Assembly: GCF_009826935.1 (NCBI RefSeq)
Contig: NZ_WUMN01000013.1
Location: forward strand, 1-44,666
Direction: 5' to 3'
DNA: 44,666 nt
Source of the DNA: Flavobacterium sp. Sd200
GTDB lineage: Bacteria; Bacteroidota; Bacteroidia; Flavobacteriales; Flavobacteriaceae
The notes beneath the pieces were generated by a model, which was given only the letters and a program-made list of their open reading frames with translations, did not search any database and was not told where the DNA came from. The translations under genes and the position numbers were made by a program. Shown here one piece after another: positions 42,013-44,666 of the stretch. Positions within the stretch are counted from its first letter, which is position 1. Each line of letters begins with the position of its first letter.

Positions 42013-44666
42013 TTATCGTATCAGAGAAAAGTGTGCCCTAAATTCTTTCGCTTCGCCTCTTGAGGATGTATAATTTAACGTAAACCAGTAATCCGTGGCT
42101 GGCAACAGGCTTCCGTTAAGGGTACCGTCCCAACCTTTTTCTTCGGGGTTTACCTGGGCCACAAGTTTCCCAAACCTGTCAAAAATATAGATAAGGGCAT
42201 TTTGGTTTTTAAGCCCTTTTACATTCCATGTTTCATTTATAAGGTCGCCGTTAGGGCTAAAGAAACGCGGATAGTTCAATGAGAACACATCTATCGTAAT
42301 TTCTCCGCAGTTGTTCCTGTCCTTCACGGTCACTTCGTGTACACCGCTTTCTACATTATAAAAATAAGGCTCGTCCTGATAAGCACCGCCATCAAGGCTA
42401 AACTCATACTCCCCGGAGCCCGACGTAACTGTAATTGTAATGGTTTGGCTTGAGGTAAAGTCTTCACCACTTTCGGCATAAGCCACAGGCTTAGAAGAAC
42501 CATTAACTGTAGTAGATACTGTTGTGCTGCATCCTGTTGCCAAATCTGTGACAGTAACGGTATAATCACCCGGTTCATTAGTATTAAGGTGTCCTACAGC
42601 GTTACTGATTACAGATCCGCCTTTTGTCCATACAAAGCTATAGGCATTGGTAAACAAACCGCTGTTAAGAGTTATCATGTTATTTACATTCGTGACAGGA
42701 TCGGCACAAACATAATAAGTGCTTTGTAATACAGGTCTTGGCAAGCCTGTTACGGTTATTACTTTTTCGGTATAATCGGTACAAATTGTTCCTGTAGAAT
42801 ATCTGATAGTCGTTGTACCTAAACGGATTGGTGTTACAAGCCCATTAGCATCTATAGTAGCTACAGATGTATTGCTGCTGCTCCATGTGCCTGTTGTTGC
42901 AGCGTTGCTTAGTTGCAGCGTGCCATTTATGCATACAGCATCGTTACCTGTAATAGTTCCTGGAGACGGGGCGGGAGTAGGGGCAGGATTTATGACAATT
43001 GGTAGCGATACCCTCTCGCAGGTACCGTTGGTAATGGTAATGTAATAGGTGCGCCCGGCGTCGAGATTGTTGAACAAACGGGTTGTACCAAAATTAATAC
43101 CGTCAATACTATATCTGTAGCCTGTATCTGTTGGGGCTGTAACAGTAATGCTGCCTTTGTTGTTCGTACAGTCAGGCTGAGAGGCTCTTCCTTGCGGTAA
43201 AGGCAGGAATGAAGGTGCTGCTCCCATAGCATAGTTAATACTCCTTGATGTACATCCGTGGCTATTTTTAACCGTAATGTAGTATGTGCGCAACGATGCG
43301 AGGTCTTCATATCTTATATCGGAAGTAAACGGTCCTCCATTCAAACTGTACGTATATGTAGGGTCTAAAGGAGACGAGACTTCAATACTGCCCAGATTAC
43401 CCGAACAGTCGGGAGGAGTGAGTTGCAGAACCGGAATTGCCGGGGCTGTTGGTGCAGCATCTATGGTATATTGTATGCTTTGTGCTGTACATAGTGATAT
43501 GTTTCTTACTGTAATCGTATAATTTCCGGCAGGAAGGGCATCAAAACGTGGGGTAGATCTATAGTTTGAGCCATTATCTATGCTGTACTCGTATTCTATT
43601 CCTATCGGATAATCTACTACAAGCGCACCAAGAGGATTATTGCAGGTTGCTTGTATGGCATGCCCTGTAGGTACCGGAGATGGTATGGGGGCAACTATAG
43701 TATAAACTACCGCCCTGGTAAGGCATCCGGTTGGCGATATACCTGTTATACTGTAAGTATCCGGAGGAAGATTTGTAAAGTTGGTAGTGGTGCCAAACGG
43801 ACCGTTGTTGATGCTGTAAGTATAACCGGTGCCAGGAGATTGTATTACGATACGGCCAAAAGGATCTGGGCAGGTAGCCTGATATACCTGTGCATGTGGC
43901 GCAGGAAGTAAAGAACCCGGTGCTACAGTAACCCTTTGGTTTATCATACAGTTTCCTACCTGTGCGCTTATTATATGATTGCCCGAAAGCGCTGTAAAGG
44001 TTGTACCAAATTGAGGTGCGCCTCCATCTATAGAATACATAATGCCACTGCCCAACGGTGCTGTTATGGTTATGGTAGCCCTGCTGCTGCAATCGGTAGC
44101 GCCAACCTGGGCTACAATAGGGCTTAATGTTGTTGCCGGTGCAACTAGAATAGTATTGTCAGATACTACACAGTTGCCTAAGCGTGCTTCAATAGTATGT
44201 GAACCCGGAGTTGTTGTAAAAGTTGTAGTAGCCAGTGGCGTGCCCCCGTCAAGCGAATACATAATGCCGTTACCTATTGGAGATGAAATAGAAATTGTAG
44301 CTGTGTTCGTAGCACAATCTGTAGTACTAACCGTTGCAACAATAGAGTTTAACGGTGTTGGTTGTGCCACTACTACATTGTTGTTGGTAACTGTACAACT
44401 GCCCAATGTTGCCACAATGGTATGCGTACCCGGAGCAGCGGTAAAGCTTGTGCTTGCCTGTGGTGTGCCGCCGTCAAGAGAGTACATAATGCCTGTTCCT
44501 GTTGGAGCGGTTATGTTTATAGTCGCTTGGTTTGTGGCACAGCTTGTAGTGCCAACCGTTGCAACAATAGGGTTAAGTGGTGTAGGTTGCGCTACTACTA
44601 TGCTGTTGTTGGTAACTGTACAACTGCCTAACGTAGCTACAATGGTATGCGTACCCGGAGCAGCGA
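42013..44666 (-). CDS. T9SS type B surface protein with SprB-like repeats (5' partial)
   Basis: At least 884 residues; the frame runs through the right edge, so the N-terminus and signal are missing (an internal Met at 44487 is not the start). The visible N-terminal part is a series of 60-75-residue repeats with Y-S-[IL]-[DN]-[GN]-G and conserved Cys near each end, like SprB repeats of gliding adhesins. Then a Big_2/Ig-like domain (ATTGTWSSSNTSVATIDANG), an Ig-like part with two Cys, one more repeat, and a C-terminal gliding-motility-type CTD (type B): YPRFFSPNGDLINETWNVKG, YIFDRFGKLV, GWDGTLNGSLLPATDYWFTL and FRAHFSLIR. Probably a large secreted adhesin anchored by the T9SS. The ligand is unknown. 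Confidence 0.9.
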   Translation of the reverse strand, partial: AAPGTHTIVATLGSCTVTNNSIVVAQPTPLNPIVATVGTTSCATNQATINITAPTGTGIMYSLDGGTPQASTSFTAAPGTHTIVATLGSCTVTNNNVVVAQPTPLNSIVATVSTTDCATNTATISISSPIGNGIMYSLDGGTPLATTTFTTTPGSHTIEARLGNCVVSDNTILVAPATTLSPIVAQVGATDCSSRATITITAPLGSGIMYSIDGGAPQFGTTFTALSGNHIISAQVGNCMINQRVTVAPGSLLPAPHAQVYQATCPDPFGRIVIQSPGTGYTYSINNGPFGTTTNFTNLPPDTYSITGISPTGCLTRAVVYTIVAPIPSPVPTGHAIQATCNNPLGALVVDYPIGIEYEYSIDNGSNYRSTPRFDALPAGNYTITVRNISLCTAQSIQYTIDAAPTAPAIPVLQLTPPDCSGNLGSIEVSSPLDPTYTYSLNGGPFTSDIRYEDLASLRTYYITVKNSHGCTSRSINYAMGAAPSFLPLPQGRASQPDCTNNKGSITVTAPTDTGYRYSIDGINFGTTRLFNNLDAGRTYYITITNGTCERVSLPIVINPAPTPAPSPGTITGNDAVCINGTLQLSNAATTGTWSSSNTSVATIDANGLVTPIRLGTTTIRYSTGTICTDYTEKVITVTGLPRPVLQSTYYVCADPVTNVNNMITLNSGLFTNAYSFVWTKGGSVISNAVGHLNTNEPGDYTVTVTDLATGCSTTVSTTVNGSSKPVAYAESGEDFTSSQTITITVTSGSGEYEFSLDGGAYQDEPYFYNVESGVHEVTVKDRNNCGEITIDVFSLNYPRFFSPNGDLINETWNVKGLKNQNALIYIFDRFGKLVAQVNPEEKGWDGTLNGSLLPATDYWFTLNYTSSRGEAKEFRAHFSLIR
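43982..44665 (-). repeat. Tandem 225-bp repeats inside the T9SS type B gene
   Basis: The turn CCCGGAG occurs at 44429-44435 and 44204-44210, exactly 225 bp apart. The sequence ending 44665 is nearly identical to that ending 44440 over about 75 bp, again offset by 225 bp. A diverged unit lies 222 bp further left (43982). Periods of 75 and 74 codons keep the frame. High DNA identity of the two outer units means recent duplication or gene conversion. Confidence 0.8.

Noticed and set aside
42013..44487. Taking the Met at 44487 as the true start of the T9SS type B gene
   Set aside because: The frame stays open to the right edge and continues the same repeat, with residues matching the downstream units, so the gene is truncated by the window.

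Overview
The window comes from a member of the Bacteroidota, most likely a Flavobacteriaceae (Flavobacterium-like) bacterium. The support is a SusC/SusD pair with a hybrid two-component regulator, two proteins with type IX secretion (T9SS) sorting tails (types A and B) plus a T9SS-tailed cupredoxin, DUF5606 and DUF1684 proteins, promoter elements matching the Bacteroidota -7 consensus TAnnTTTG, and a fairly AT-rich chromosome.

Region 1 (about 1-13.2 kb) is accessory DNA for metal and arsenic resistance. On the plus strand are the end of a CusA/CzcA RND pump fused to a TolC-like domain, its His-rich CusB/CzcB adaptor and a Zn/Cd-type P-type ATPase, closed by a terminator. On the minus strand is a tightly packed operon arsR-arsM-acr3-metallophosphoesterase-metallophosphoesterase-gcvH; the last four junctions are only 14, 1, 1 and 7 nt. 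A VOC/bleomycin-resistance-like gene lies beyond it. Two copies of a 16-bp sequence overlapping the -7 element precede arsR and arsM and are the likely ArsR operators. An RteC-like gene and a Bacteroidota tyrosine integrase lacking the first catalytic Arg lie next to a tRNA-Ser/tRNA-Pro pair. This looks like one end of an integrative element; the other end is outside the window.

Region 2 (13.3-21.6 kb) is ordinary chromosome: tRNA-Ser(GCT), tRNA-Pro(TGG), a small secreted protein, a cytochrome c/PQQ-type sugar dehydrogenase fusion, peptide deformylase, a DUF5606 protein, MazG, an exported protein of unknown function, a secreted cupredoxin, a DUF1684 protein and a GyrI-like protein. Between the last two, about 170 nt is conspicuously GC-rich, can fold into nested stems with an H-type pseudoknot, and is followed by a strong terminator. 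It is a candidate non-coding RNA.

Region 3 (21.7-39.0 kb) is a polysaccharide utilization locus: hybrid sensor/regulator, SusC, SusD, GH30, GH2 and GH27 enzymes, then 2-keto-3-deoxygluconate kinase and KDPG aldolase. The enzyme mix suggests a galactan-rich, probably uronate-decorated plant glycan such as type II arabinogalactan. Candidate regulator-binding direct repeats lie about 370 bp upstream of susC, followed by a long leader with a stable hairpin. Hairpins between susD and GH30 and just before GH27, and three copies of a 27-bp palindromic repeat, suggest post-initiation control inside the locus.

Region 4 (39.1-44.7 kb) holds two large convergent cell-surface genes: a delta-60-repeat protein with a T9SS type A tail, and a partial T9SS type B protein made of SprB-like repeats with recent 225-bp tandem duplications. 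They share one bidirectional terminator.
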